Source: Paracoccaceae bacterium
GTDB lineage: Bacteria; Pseudomonadota; Alphaproteobacteria; Rhodobacterales; Rhodobacteraceae
Assembly: GCA_007131945.1 (NCBI GenBank)
Contig: SLPP01000415.1
Span: 1 to 10,313, forward strand
DNA: 10,313 nucleotides
Direction of reading: 5' to 3'
Each line of letters opens with the position of its first letter. Positions within the stretch are counted from its first letter, which is position 1. The translations under genes were made by a program, and so were the position numbers. Of the stretch, positions 1 to 7,498 are shown piece after piece. A model generated the notes under the pieces. That model saw nothing but the letters and a program-made list of their open reading frames with translations. It was not told the DNA's origin and did no database searches.

Positions 1-12
1 GTCAGTCCTCCC

Positions 13-30
13 TGCCGGTCCCGACCGGCA
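13..30. repeat. Perfect 8-bp inverted repeat just upstream of murJ
   Basis: Bases 13-20 (TGCCGGTC) and 23-30 (GACCGGCA) are perfect reverse complements separated by two bases, so RNA could fold into a stem of seven pairs with a four-base loop. It ends 15 bases before the murJ ATG. No run of T follows, so it does not look like a standard intrinsic terminator. It could be a small leader hairpin, or simply part of the end of an upstream coding frame. Confidence 0.5.
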
Positions 31-45
31 AGGGCAGCGCCTCCC

Positions 46-1593
46 ATGACCCCGATCCGCCTGATGCGCAGCTTCGCCACGGTGGGCGGCTGGACCTTCT
101 TCAGCCGCATCCTCGGCTTCGTGCGCGACGTGCTTATGGCGCGCTTCCTTGGCGCCGGCACCGTCGCCGACGCCTTCTTCGTCGCCTTCTCGCTGCCCAA
201 CATGTTCCGCCGCTTCTTCGCCGAGGGCGCGTTCAACGCGGCCTTCGTGCCGATGTTCACCAAGCGCCTCGCCTCCTCGAAGGACGAGGCCGAGGATTTC
301 GCCCGCGACGCCTTCTGGCTGATGGGCAGCTTCCTCGTCGCCTTCTCGGTCGTGGCGATGGCCGCGATGCCGCTCCTCGTCTGGGCGATGGCCGCGGGCT
401 TCGGCACCGGCGAGCGGTTCGAACTGGCCGTCGTCTTCGGCCGCATCGCCTTTCCCTACATCCTCTTCGTCTCGCTGATGGCGCTGATCTCGGGGATGCT
501 GAACGCCACCGGGCGGTTCATGGCCGCCGCCGCCGCGCCGGCGCTTCTCAACCTCGCCTTCATCGCCGCGCTCCTTCTCGGTGCGCGGCAGGGCTGGCCC
601 GTCGGCCTGACGCTCTCCTGGGCAGTGCCCATCGCCGGCATCCTGCAACTCGCAGCCGTCTGGTGGGCCGTCCACCGCGCCGGCTTCTCGCTGCGCTTCC
701 GCCCGCCGCGCCTGACGCCGGAACTCAGGCGCCTGCTGATCATCGCCGCGCCCGCCGTCCTCGCCGGCGGGGTGGTGCAGATCAACCTCATCGTCGGCCG
801 CCAGGTCGCCTCCTTCACCGAGAACGCGATCTCCTGGCTTTCCTACGCCGACCGGCTGTACCAGCTGCCCCTCGGCGTCGTCGGCATCGCCGTCGGCGTC
901 GTGCTCCTGCCCGAGCTCTCCCGCCGTCTGCGCGAGGGCGAGGAGGACCGCGCCCGCGACGCCTTCAGCCGCGGCATGGAATTCGCCCTCGCCCTCACCA
1001 TCCCCTCGGCGGTGGCGCTCGTGGTGATCGCCGAGCCCATCGTCTCGGTCCTCTTCGAGCGCGGCGCCTTCGGCCGGCTGGACGCGGTCAACACCGCGCT
1101 CGCACTCGCCGTCTACGGCGCCGGGCTGCCGGCCTTCGTCCTGCACAAGGTGCTGCAGCCGCTCTACTTCGCCCGCGAGGACACCCGCACCCCCTTCCGC
1201 TACGCCGTCAACTCGATGATCGTCAACGCCGTCGTCGCGGTGGGGCTCATGCCATTCATCGGCTACATCGCCGCCGCCCTCGGCACCACGCTCGCCGGCT
1301 GGGCGATGGTCTGGCAGCTCTGGCGCGGCGCGCGGCCGATGGGCGCCGCCGCCCAGCCCGACGCCCGCTTCCTGGACCGGATCTGGCGCATCATGCTGTC
1401 GGCCGCGGCGATGGGGCTCGTGCTGTGGTTCATGGCGCAGGCGCTCGAGCCGATGATCTACGGCCCCGGCCGCGTGCTGGCGCTGCTGGCACTGGTCGCA
1501 GGCGGCACGGCCGTCTATTTCGGTCTCGGCATCCTGATAGGCGCCTTCCGCCCCGCCGACCTGCGCGCCGCGATGCGCCGCGGCGACCGTTGA
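46..1593 (+). CDS. murJ: Lipid II flippase MurJ (MviN)
   Basis: A 515-residue polytopic membrane protein of the MOP exporter superfamily. It moves lipid II from the inner to the outer face of the cytoplasmic membrane for peptidoglycan assembly. The N-terminal block is typical of MurJ: SRILGFVRD at residues 20-28, DAFFVAF at 42-48 and the FRRFFAEGAF segment at 54-63. This places charged residues R21, R27, D42, R55, R56 and E60 where E. coli MurJ has its functionally important ones. A second hallmark, SYADRLYQLP with R270, lies in the centre. Hydrophobic segments run along the whole length, consistent with the family's usual 14 membrane helices, and 515 residues is the normal size (E. coli 511). 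The chosen ATG is preceded by AGGG at 31-34, a rather distant ribosome binding site, and the family N terminus starts here. In alphaproteobacteria murJ often follows glnD, but that gene is not visible. It is convergent with the rhomboid-like gene. Confidence 0.96.
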   Translation: MTPIRLMRSFATVGGWTFFSRILGFVRDVLMARFLGAGTVADAFFVAFSLPNMFRRFFAEGAFNAAFVPMFTKRLASSKDEAEDFARDAFWLMGSFLVAFSVVAMAAMPLLVWAMAAGFGTGERFELAVVFGRIAFPYILFVSLMALISGMLNATGRFMAAAAAPALLNLAFIAALLLGARQGWPVGLTLSWAVPIAGILQLAAVWWAVHRAGFSLRFRPPRLTPELRRLLIIAAPAVLAGGVVQINLIVGRQVASFTENAISWLSYADRLYQLPLGVVGIAVGVVLLPELSRRLREGEEDRARDAFSRGMEFALALTIPSAVALVVIAEPIVSVLFERGAFGRLDAVNTALALAVYGAGLPAFVLHKVLQPLYFAREDTRTPFRYAVNSMIVNAVVAVGLMPFIGYIAAALGTTLAGWAMVWQLWRGARPMGAAAQPDARFLDRIWRIMLSAAAMGLVLWFMAQALEPMIYGPGRVLALLALVAGGTAVYFGLGILIGAFRPADLRAAMRRGDR

Positions 1594-1764
1594 CCGGCCG
1601 ACGACGCGGGAGCCCGCGCGGGCGCGGGCGGACACAAGCCTCCCCAGCCCGGGATCCGCGTCTCGAGGCCCCCCTGGAAGATCCGCGCCGTTGCGTGACC
1701 GGCCGGACCGGCGCGCGCCGCTGCCATACGCCTGCCATACGCTTTCTGGCACCGCGCCAACGCC
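1594..1764. other. Intergenic region between convergent murJ and rhomboid-like gene
   Basis: 171 bases between two gene ends. It is rich in short G+C inverted repeats, for example CGCGGG/CCCGCG around 1605-1618 and CCCGCG/CGCGGG around 1613-1628. These could act as simple bidirectional hairpins to end transcription, but no T tract follows them on either strand, so I do not call a terminator. It also contains an 11-bp tandem repeat, listed separately. No credible coding frame with a ribosome binding site was seen. Confidence 0.6.
1721..1742. repeat. Two perfect tandem copies of an 11-bp unit
   Basis: The unit CTGCCATACGC occurs at 1721-1731 and again, without gap or mismatch, at 1732-1742. 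It lies in the non-coding gap 22 bases beyond the 3' end of the rhomboid-like gene. It could be a replication-slippage duplication or a paired protein-binding site. Nothing in the sequence decides between these. Confidence 0.85.
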
Positions 1765-2502
1765 TCAGCCGCGCTGCAGAAGCCGCTCGCGGATCGCCTG
1801 CCAGCGCCCCGGCCCGGTAGCCGCCGCCAGCCCGAATCCGATGGCGAAAGCGGCGAGTTCCGCCACCCAGCCATGCCCGGTTTCGACCATGAGCCCGAAG
1901 CCCAGCCGTGCCAGCAGGAGCACCCCGATGATGCCGAAGGCCCTGACCTGCGCCGCCCGGTCCTCGGCCACGCGCCAGCGCCACCAGGTCAGCCCGCCGA
2001 CCAGCCCGAAGACCATCGCCATGCCGCCGAACAGCCAGCCCAGGTCGTGCTCGCCGAGGATCAGCGCGAACACCGCCGCGCCCAGCGCCGGCGGCAGAAA
2101 GAACAGCAGAAACAGCCGGATGCCCCCCTGCGCCTCGCCATAGGCCTTGCCCAGCGCGGCGATCAGCACGACGACGAGAAAGACATGCAGCGGCCCGGTA
2201 TGGACGAAGGAGAAGCTCAGGTAGCGGACCAGGTGCAGCGCCGGGAAACGCAGGTTTTCCAGCATCCAGATCTGCAGCCCGGTCGAGAAGCCGAAACGCT
2301 GCAGCGCCTCCAGCCGCCAGCCCACCGCCCCGGGCCCGCCGACGATCCCGCGCCCGCCCAGCCAGAGCACGAGCTCGGTCCCGACGATGGCCAGGATCAC
2401 CAGCCAGACCAGCGTCGGCAACGGATTGAGCGGCGAGGAATTGTGATCGCGCAACCGCTCCCGCGCCTCCTCCTCGCGATCCTCCGGTCGCCGCTCCGCC
2501 AT
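1765..2502 (-). CDS. Rhomboid-fold membrane protein, probably catalytically inactive
   Basis: A 245-residue protein with a charged cytoplasmic N terminus (residues 1-28) and about six hydrophobic segments (near 30-50, 92-118, 128-150, 155-172, 188-206 and 212-230), the rhomboid plan. The helix-2 signature is recognisable as FVHTGPLH (99-106). Rhomboids are membrane-embedded serine proteases with a Ser/His dyad. Aligned by eye, the serine of the GxSG motif falls on M161 (FGGMAMVFGL), the histidine of the last core helix falls on E215 (ELAAFAIG), and the asparagine four residues after the second helix-2 histidine is V110. Peptidase activity is therefore unlikely. It may be a pseudoprotease that binds membrane substrates. 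The start is set by a strong GGAGGTG ribosome binding site five bases upstream of ATG 2502. The frame extends upstream to 2685, but that would run into trpS. Databases may label it rhomboid family serine protease. The family call is fairly sure; the role is unknown. Confidence 0.8.
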   Translation of the reverse strand: MAERRPEDREEEARERLRDHNSSPLNPLPTLVWLVILAIVGTELVLWLGGRGIVGGPGAVGWRLEALQRFGFSTGLQIWMLENLRFPALHLVRYLSFSFVHTGPLHVFLVVVLIAALGKAYGEAQGGIRLFLLFFLPPALGAAVFALILGEHDLGWLFGGMAMVFGLVGGLTWWRWRVAEDRAAQVRAFGIIGVLLLARLGFGLMVETGHGWVAELAAFAIGFGLAAATGPGRWQAIRERLLQRG

Positions 2503-2507
2503 TCGCT

Positions 2508-2514
2508 CACCTCC
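2508..2514 (-). promoter_or_regulatory. Ribosome binding site deciding the rhomboid-like start
   Basis: Minus-strand GGAGGTG lies five bases before ATG 2502-2500 and is close to a perfect anti-16S match. It supports this start over in-frame ATGs upstream, which would place the gene's 5' end inside trpS. Confidence 0.8.
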
Positions 2515-2526
2515 GGCGGGGTTCGG

Positions 2527-2553
2527 TTGACGCCCCGCGCGCCCAGCGATAAG
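2527..2553 (+). promoter_or_regulatory. Candidate sigma70-type promoter for trpS
   Basis: TTGACG at 2527-2532 matches the -35 consensus at five of six positions, and GATAAG at 2548-2553 matches the -10 at four of six. The spacer is 15 bases, shorter than the usual 17, which is the weak point. It lies in the 88-base gap between the divergent starts and would give a leader of about 30 bases before the trpS ATG. This is prediction by eye only. Confidence 0.35.
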
Positions 2554-2578
2554 CCAGCCGCGACCGCTTTTCCACCAC

Positions 2579-2585
2579 GGAGTGA
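2579..2585 (+). promoter_or_regulatory. Ribosome binding site deciding the trpS start
   Basis: GGAGTGA at 2579-2585 lies five bases before ATG 2591. The alternative in-frame GTG start at 2582 falls inside this ribosome binding site and has none of its own, so ATG 2591 is preferred. Confidence 0.7.
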
Positions 2586-2590
2586 CGTCG

Positions 2591-3643
2591 ATGAACGACG
2601 CATCCCCCGACGCGCCCCGCACGACCCGCTTCAAGACCCGCATCTTCTCGGGCATCCAGCCCTCGGGCGGGCTGACGCTGGGCAACTATCTCGGCGCGCT
2701 CAAGCGCTTCGTCGAGAAACAGAACGAGGGGATCGAGGCGATCTACTGCCTCGTCGACCTGCACGCCATCACCGTCTGGCAGGAGCCGGCGAAACTGCGC
2801 CAGCAGACGCGCGAGGCCGCCGCAGGTTTCATCGCCGCCGGCATCGATCCCGAGCGATCGATCCTCTTCAACCAGTCCCAGGTCTCGGCCCATGCCGAGC
2901 TCGCCTGGGTCTTCAACTGCGTCGCGCGTGTCGGCTGGATGAACCGGATGACCCAGTTCAAGGACAAGGCCGGCAAGGACAAGGAGGCCGCAAGCCTTGG
3001 CCTCTATGCCTATCCCGCGCTGATGGCCGCCGACATCCTCGCCTACCACGCAACGCATGTGCCGGTGGGCGAGGACCAGCGCCAGCACCTGGAACTGACC
3101 CGCGACATCGCGATCAAGTTCAACCACGACTACGGCACCGACTTCTTCCCCGTCACCGAGCCGCTGATCGAGGGGGTGGCGACGCGGGTGATGAGCCTGC
3201 GCGACGGCACGAAGAAGATGTCGAAATCCGACCCGTCGGACATGAGCCGGATCAACCTCACAGACAATGCCGACACGATCGCACAGAAGTTCCGCAAGGC
3301 GAAGACCGACCCCGAGCCGCTGCCCCAGGCGATCGCGGCGCTCGAGGCGCGCCCCGAGGCGAAGAACCTCGTGAACATCTACGCCGCGCTGGCCGGCACC
3401 GACCCGCAGACGGTGCTGGACGAATTCGCCGGCCAGGGCTTCGGCGCCTTCAAGCCGAAACTCGCCGAGCTGGCGGTCGAGGTGTTGGCGCCGATTTCTG
3501 CCGAGATGGGCAGGCTGATGCAGGACCCGGCGCAGATCGACGCGATCCTTGGCCGCGGCGCCGACCGCGCGAAAGCGATCGCGCAACCGATCCTCGATCG
3601 CTGCTTCGAGATCGTCGGCATGGTCCGCTCGCGCCGGGGTTGA
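2591..3643 (+). CDS. trpS: Tryptophan--tRNA ligase (TrpS)
   Basis: A 350-residue class Ic aminoacyl-tRNA synthetase that charges tRNA-Trp with tryptophan using ATP in the cytoplasm. The [18 protein letters not shown] region (residues 19-36) carries the HIGH-type ATP signature, here TLGN. The second signature KMSKS is at 209-213. Other family blocks are present: [10 protein letters not shown] (52-61), the specificity region around [11 protein letters not shown] (114-124), and [15 protein letters not shown] (160-174). The sequence is complete, without gaps, and of standard length for bacterial TrpS. ATG 2591 is chosen because a good GGAG ribosome binding site lies eight bases upstream. An in-frame GTG at 2582 would add three residues. 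It is divergent from the rhomboid-like gene and ends three bases from the stop of the convergent CPBP protease gene. I see no leader peptide or T-box, so it is probably constitutive. Confidence 0.98.
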   Translation: MNDASPDAPRTTRFKTRIFSGIQPSGGLTLGNYLGALKRFVEKQNEGIEAIYCLVDLHAITVWQEPAKLRQQTREAAAGFIAAGIDPERSILFNQSQVSAHAELAWVFNCVARVGWMNRMTQFKDKAGKDKEAASLGLYAYPALMAADILAYHATHVPVGEDQRQHLELTRDIAIKFNHDYGTDFFPVTEPLIEGVATRVMSLRDGTKKMSKSDPSDMSRINLTDNADTIAQKFRKAKTDPEPLPQAIAALEARPEAKNLVNIYAALAGTDPQTVLDEFAGQGFGAFKPKLAELAVEVLAPISAEMGRLMQDPAQIDAILGRGADRAKAIAQPILDRCFEIVGMVRSRRG

Positions 3644-3646
3644 GGC

Positions 3647-4483
3647 TCAGCGCGGGCGCCACAGCCCGGAAGCGGGATGCGCGATGAGCGCGCCCACCAG
3701 CGCGTATTCGAGGATCAGGCGGATCAGGCGAACATCGTCCGAGGGCAGCAGCAACTGGCCCGTCAGGTTGCCGATCCAGTGGAACAGGATCGCGGCCAGC
3801 ACGCTGCGCCCGGTATTGAGGAAGAGCCAGGTGTAGAGCACCGCCGTCGGCAGCAGATCCGCAAGCATGCGCAGGGCCGAGGGCGGGTCGCGGGTGAAGG
3901 CGTCGAAATAGCCCGGCAGGAAGGGGAGCGGCAGGTGCCAGGTCCACCACAGGAGCGCGAGGAGCAGGCTCGCGGCCACCGGCGCGGTGCGCGCCAGCAG
4001 CCGGTCGAGCAGGAAGCCGCGCCAGCCGATCTCCTCGGGCAGCGGGCCGATCAGCAGGATGAAGCCGAGGAAGAGCGTGAAGGCCGCGGGATCGGCCAGG
4101 CGCGGGGCGATCTGCGCGGTTCCGGCCAGGGTCGCGTCGAGGCCGAGAGCCCGCGCGAGCCCGGCGGCCACGAGCGTCAGCGCCGGCACAAGGAGCAGGA
4201 TCACAGCCCACCACACGCGTCCGATCGGGCGTGGATCGACCGTGCGGCGGGCAAGCTCCGAAAGCCCGGCGCGTCCGAAGCAGATCGCGGTCATGATGAC
4301 GCCGCCGAGGAACACCCCCGCGCCGCCGACATTGAACGCCACCGACGCCGGCCCCGCCCAGATGCCGCCCTCTCCGGCGAGCGCGGCGGCCAGCGCCCAG
4401 AAGGCGAAAGTCCAGCCATGCGAGAAGAGAACGAAGCCCAGAACCGGCCGGGCCGCCAGCCAGCGCTGCACCGCTCCGCTCAT
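3647..4483 (-). CDS. CPBP family intramembrane glutamic endopeptidase (CAAX/Abi type)
   Basis: A 278-residue multi-pass membrane protein with hydrophobic segments along nearly its whole length. It carries the CPBP (Abi/Rce1-like) active-site motifs: EEIGWRG with E150, E151 and R155 (EExxxR); WHLP with H183; and FHWIGN with H235 and N239. In Rce1-type enzymes these residues form the catalytic site inside the membrane. Eukaryotic members cleave prenylated proteins. Bacterial members have few known substrates, with roles in bacteriocin self-immunity, protein processing and signalling reported for some. All motif residues are intact, so activity is plausible. The ATG overlaps the stop of the upstream histidine kinase in an ATGA (4480-4483), which predicts translational coupling and co-expression. 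A weak GGGA precedes the start. The 3' end lies three bases from the trpS stop. Family is confident; substrate and role are unknown. Confidence 0.9.
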   Translation of the reverse strand: MSGAVQRWLAARPVLGFVLFSHGWTFAFWALAAALAGEGGIWAGPASVAFNVGGAGVFLGGVIMTAICFGRAGLSELARRTVDPRPIGRVWWAVILLLVPALTLVAAGLARALGLDATLAGTAQIAPRLADPAAFTLFLGFILLIGPLPEEIGWRGFLLDRLLARTAPVAASLLLALLWWTWHLPLPFLPGYFDAFTRDPPSALRMLADLLPTAVLYTWLFLNTGRSVLAAILFHWIGNLTGQLLLPSDDVRLIRLILEYALVGALIAHPASGLWRPR

Positions 4484-7400
4484 TCGCGGTCCCGGCCAAG
4501 AGCCCGATCGAGCATCCGCGCCAGGTCGGCCCGGCGGAAGGGCTTCGGCAGCAGCGGTTCCGCCTCGGGCAGCCTGCCCTCGGCGATCAGCGCATCGGCG
4601 ACGTAGCCCGAGGTGAAGAGCACCGGCAATCCCGGTCGCAGACGGCGGGCGCGCGCGGCCAAGTCGCCTCCATTCAGCCCGCCAGGCATCAGCACATCGG
4701 TGAAGAGAAGCGCGATCGACGAATCGCTTTCCAGCAGCCTCAGTGCCGACGGACCGTCGGTCGTGGCCGAGACGCGGTGCCCGAGCGCGCGCAACTGCGC
4801 GCCGATCTGCGCGTGCAGGCGATCGTCGTCCTCGACCAGCAACACATGCACGTCACCTGTTGCATGACCATCGACGGCGACGACGTCGGCGCCGATTGCC
4901 GCGCGCGGGAAGACGAGGATGACGGTCGTTCCCCGCCCCGGCGCCGTCTCGATCCGGATTTCACCTCCCGAGCGGTGGACGAAACCCTCGACCACCGAGA
5001 GGCCCAGCCCCTTGCCGCCGCGCCCCGGCCGGGTCGAGAAGAAGGGCTCGAAGATGCGCGCGGCGATCTCGGGCGCCATGCCGGTCCCGTCGTCGCTCAG
5101 CGCAAGGCCGACGCCATCGCGCGCGGCACCGCCGGCAGCGGGCATATCGGCAGCAAACAGCCGCAGCACCAGCCGGTCGCCCTCGGGCATGGCGTCGCGC
5201 GCGTTGAGAACGATGTTGATGATCGCATTCTCCAGCTGGATCGGGTCCAGCTCCACCGGCATCGCCACCTCGCCGGGCGCGATCTCCAGCGCGATGGCCC
5301 CGGGCAGCACGCCGCGCAGGATCGGCGCCAGATCGGCCAGCGCATCGCGCAGATCGAGCGGGCGCGGCTGCAGCGGCTGGCGACGCGCCGTCGCGACCAG
5401 CCGCTCGGTGATCTCGGCCGCCCGTTCGGCGGCGTCGATCGCCCCCTCGACCAATTCGACGAGGTCGGGCTCGGCCGCCACCCGCTCGCGCAGCATGTCG
5501 GCATTGCCCATGATCAACGTCAGGAGGTTGTTGAATTCGTGTGCGAGCCCGCCGGTCAGCTGGCCCATCGTCTCCATCCGCTGCGCCTCGCGCAGATGCG
5601 CCTCGAGCGCGCGGCGCTCGCGCTGATCGCTCAGGCTGCCGACCAGCCTTACCGCCCGGCACTCGTGGTCGCGCAGGATGATCGCCCGGTCGGCGACCGG
5701 GATGACGATGCCGTCGGCACGCAGCAGTCGGTAGCTCGCCTTCCAGTCGGTTGCGTCTGAAGCGAGCGCCGCGTCGAGCGCTTCACGCACGCGGGCATGA
5801 TCCTCGGGATGGATCCGGGCATCGAAGGCCGCGTCCACCGTCATGTCCTCCGGTGCCGGGTTCCTGACCAGTTCGACCATCCGCGCGTTCCACCAGCGCC
5901 GCTGACCGAGAAGGTCAACGTCCCAGACCCCTTCGCGCGTGGCCTCGGCGAAGAGACGAAAGCGCTCCTCGCTTTCGGCGAGCGCCATCTGCGTGCGATG
6001 CTCGTCGGTTATGTCGTCGATCATCACGGCAAGCGCACCGGGAGTGGATTGCAGCCGCAACCGCAGCCGTCGCGCGCTGCCCGCAACGCCCAGCGTCACG
6101 TCGCGTTGCAGGCCGCCCGCCGGGGCCGCCTCGACAAATGGCGCCAGTGTGCGGGCAATCTCCGGCGGCAGGACACCGGCGACCGGCCGGCCGGCAAGAT
6201 CCGTCGCCTCCGAACCTGCCAGCGCCCGGGCCTGCGCGTTCGCATAAAGGACGCGGCCATCGGGCTCCACCAGCAGGAAGGCCTCGCGCATCGTGTCGAT
6301 CGTTGCCTGGAGCTGCACCGCGAGCGCATCGGCGCGTTTGCGCGTGGCGACCAGTTCCGAGACATCCTGGAAGGCGCCCTGGACCTGGACGATACGGCCC
6401 TCGGCGTCGCGCACCGCTTCGCCGGTGGCGCGCACCCAGACCCGACGCCCCGAGGCGCTGAGGATCTGCAGCAACTCGTCAAAGAGCGTGCCGTCACTGG
6501 CGCAACGCGCGAAGGCGCGCTCGATCCGCGGACGGAATTCGGTCAGGTAATGCCCGAGCGCGTCGGAAAGCGGCAGGAAGCGCCGGCCGGGCATGTCGTG
6601 GATGCGCGCGGTGGCCTCGCTCCACTCGACCACGGCGGTCGAAAGATCGACACGCCAGCCACCGAAGCGCGCGGCCTCGCCGGCAATGCGCAGCAGATCG
6701 GTCGCCTGGCGTTCGCGATCCTCGGCGGCGCGCAGCTCGGTGATGTCTTCGACCACGCCCGAGAGCCGCCCGGGCTCGCCCTTCTCCCAGGCGCCGGCGC
6801 CGCGCACATGAACGATGCGCCCGCCCGGCCAGCGGATACGGTGTTCGAAGTGCAAGACCGGTGGACACTCTTTGAGAAAGGCGCGGAAACCCGCCCGCTC
6901 GCGCTCGCGATCCTCGGGATGCACGCGGTCCAGATAGGCGTCGAGATTGCGCGGCGGCTCGTGCTGCGGCAGGCCGTAGATCGCGTGCACCGGCGCCGAC
7001 CAGCTCAGCGCCCCGGTTGCCGGATCGAGGCTCCAGAAGCCGATGCCGAGGATCCGCTCGGCCCGCACGCGCGCATCGAGCGCGGGCGCCGCCTCCTCGC
7101 CCGAGAGCAAGGCCCCCAGCGCCGTGCCCTGCATCGCCTGCGAGACGAGGGCCCGCACGACCACGAGTTCGGCGGCGCGATCGTACCAGAGGATCGACTC
7201 GCTGCGCGCCTCGACCGGAAAGGTCTGCCCGGTCTTCGTCCGGTGCAGCCAGACGCCCATCGGCGGCGCTTCGCCGCCGAGCGCGACATTGGCGAGGATC
7301 GCCGGCACGTCGGCCTCGGGGCGCAACTCGGCGATGGTCATGGCCAGGAACTCGCCGCGGCTCCAGCCATAGCGCTGGCAGGCGGCCCGGTTGACCTCGA

Positions 7401-7488
7401 GGATGTGCAGCGAATCGTGCGCGTAGATGAAGATCGGATCGGGATGCGCCTGGAAGAAGAGGCGCGCGGTGAAATCGCCCTGATCCAT
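4480..7488 (-). CDS. Soluble multi-PAS hybrid histidine kinase with C-terminal receiver
   Basis: A 1002-residue sensor kinase with no convincing membrane helix, so probably cytoplasmic. By eye it has about five PAS folds: residues 8-112, 140-252 (with PAC end VVEDITELR), 265-380, 392-495 (ending MIDDITDEH) and 500-625. They are joined by helical linkers near 378-400 and 621-645. The HisKA helix carries GGLAHEFNNLL with phosphoacceptor H650. The ATPase domain shows an N box (ENAIINIVLNARDAM, N757 and N762), DDGTGM (799-804), FEPFFS (813-818) and GKGLGLS (825-831). The receiver domain (881-997) has acidic residues E886-D888, phosphoacceptor D931 (TDVLMPG), T959/S960 and K982 (LPKPF), all intact. 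Such hybrids pass phosphate to a separate phosphotransferase or response regulator, and none is in this window. No LOV cysteine motif or other cofactor-specific signature was recognised, so the signal is unknown. ATG 7488 is preferred because AGGGG lies five bases upstream; an in-frame ATG at 7524 would add 12 residues. It is coupled to the CPBP protease by an ATGA overlap. Confidence 0.94.
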   Translation of the reverse strand: MDQGDFTARLFFQAHPDPIFIYAHDSLHILEVNRAACQRYGWSRGEFLAMTIAELRPEADVPAILANVALGGEAPPMGVWLHRTKTGQTFPVEARSESILWYDRAAELVVVRALVSQAMQGTALGALLSGEEAAPALDARVRAERILGIGFWSLDPATGALSWSAPVHAIYGLPQHEPPRNLDAYLDRVHPEDRERERAGFRAFLKECPPVLHFEHRIRWPGGRIVHVRGAGAWEKGEPGRLSGVVEDITELRAAEDRERQATDLLRIAGEAARFGGWRVDLSTAVVEWSEATARIHDMPGRRFLPLSDALGHYLTEFRPRIERAFARCASDGTLFDELLQILSASGRRVWVRATGEAVRDAEGRIVQVQGAFQDVSELVATRKRADALAVQLQATIDTMREAFLLVEPDGRVLYANAQARALAGSEATDLAGRPVAGVLPPEIARTLAPFVEAAPAGGLQRDVTLGVAGSARRLRLRLQSTPGALAVMIDDITDEHRTQMALAESEERFRLFAEATREGVWDVDLLGQRRWWNARMVELVRNPAPEDMTVDAAFDARIHPEDHARVREALDAALASDATDWKASYRLLRADGIVIPVADRAIILRDHECRAVRLVGSLSDQRERRALEAHLREAQRMETMGQLTGGLAHEFNNLLTLIMGNADMLRERVAAEPDLVELVEGAIDAAERAAEITERLVATARRQPLQPRPLDLRDALADLAPILRGVLPGAIALEIAPGEVAMPVELDPIQLENAIINIVLNARDAMPEGDRLVLRLFAADMPAAGGAARDGVGLALSDDGTGMAPEIAARIFEPFFSTRPGRGGKGLGLSVVEGFVHRSGGEIRIETAPGRGTTVILVFPRAAIGADVVAVDGHATGDVHVLLVEDDDRLHAQIGAQLRALGHRVSATTDGPSALRLLESDSSIALLFTDVLMPGGLNGGDLAARARRLRPGLPVLFTSGYVADALIAEGRLPEAEPLLPKPFRRADLARMLDRALGRDRE

Positions 7489-7493
7489 AGTTG

Positions 7494-7498
7494 CCCCT
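7494..7498 (-). promoter_or_regulatory. Ribosome binding site deciding the kinase start
   Basis: Minus-strand AGGGG lies five bases before ATG 7488-7486. It supports this start rather than the ATG 36 bases upstream at 7524. Confidence 0.55.

Noticed and set aside
663..1820. Open frame of 385 codons on + overlapping murJ
   Set aside because: It is a plus-one shadow of murJ, dominated by Arg, Pro and Ala, with no motif.
1691..2143. Small plus-strand gene starting in the murJ-rhomboid gap
   Set aside because: Most of it is antisense to the rhomboid-like gene. It has no ribosome binding site and shows a Ser/Pro/Arg-rich shadow composition.
2503..2685. N-terminal extension of the rhomboid-like gene to an ATG at 2685
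   Set aside because: It would overlap the first third of a hundred codons of trpS in antisense and would bypass the near-perfect ribosome binding site at 2508-2514.
3631..3659. GCGCC/GGCGC stem as a terminator between trpS and the CPBP gene
   Set aside because: Five pairs with a 19-base loop and no T tract on either strand are too weak to call.
1873..3687. Open frame of 604 codons on + spanning the rhomboid-like gene and trpS
   Set aside because: It is antisense to the rhomboid-like gene and out of frame with trpS, both of which are clear. Composition is that of a GC-rich shadow, with no domain recognised.
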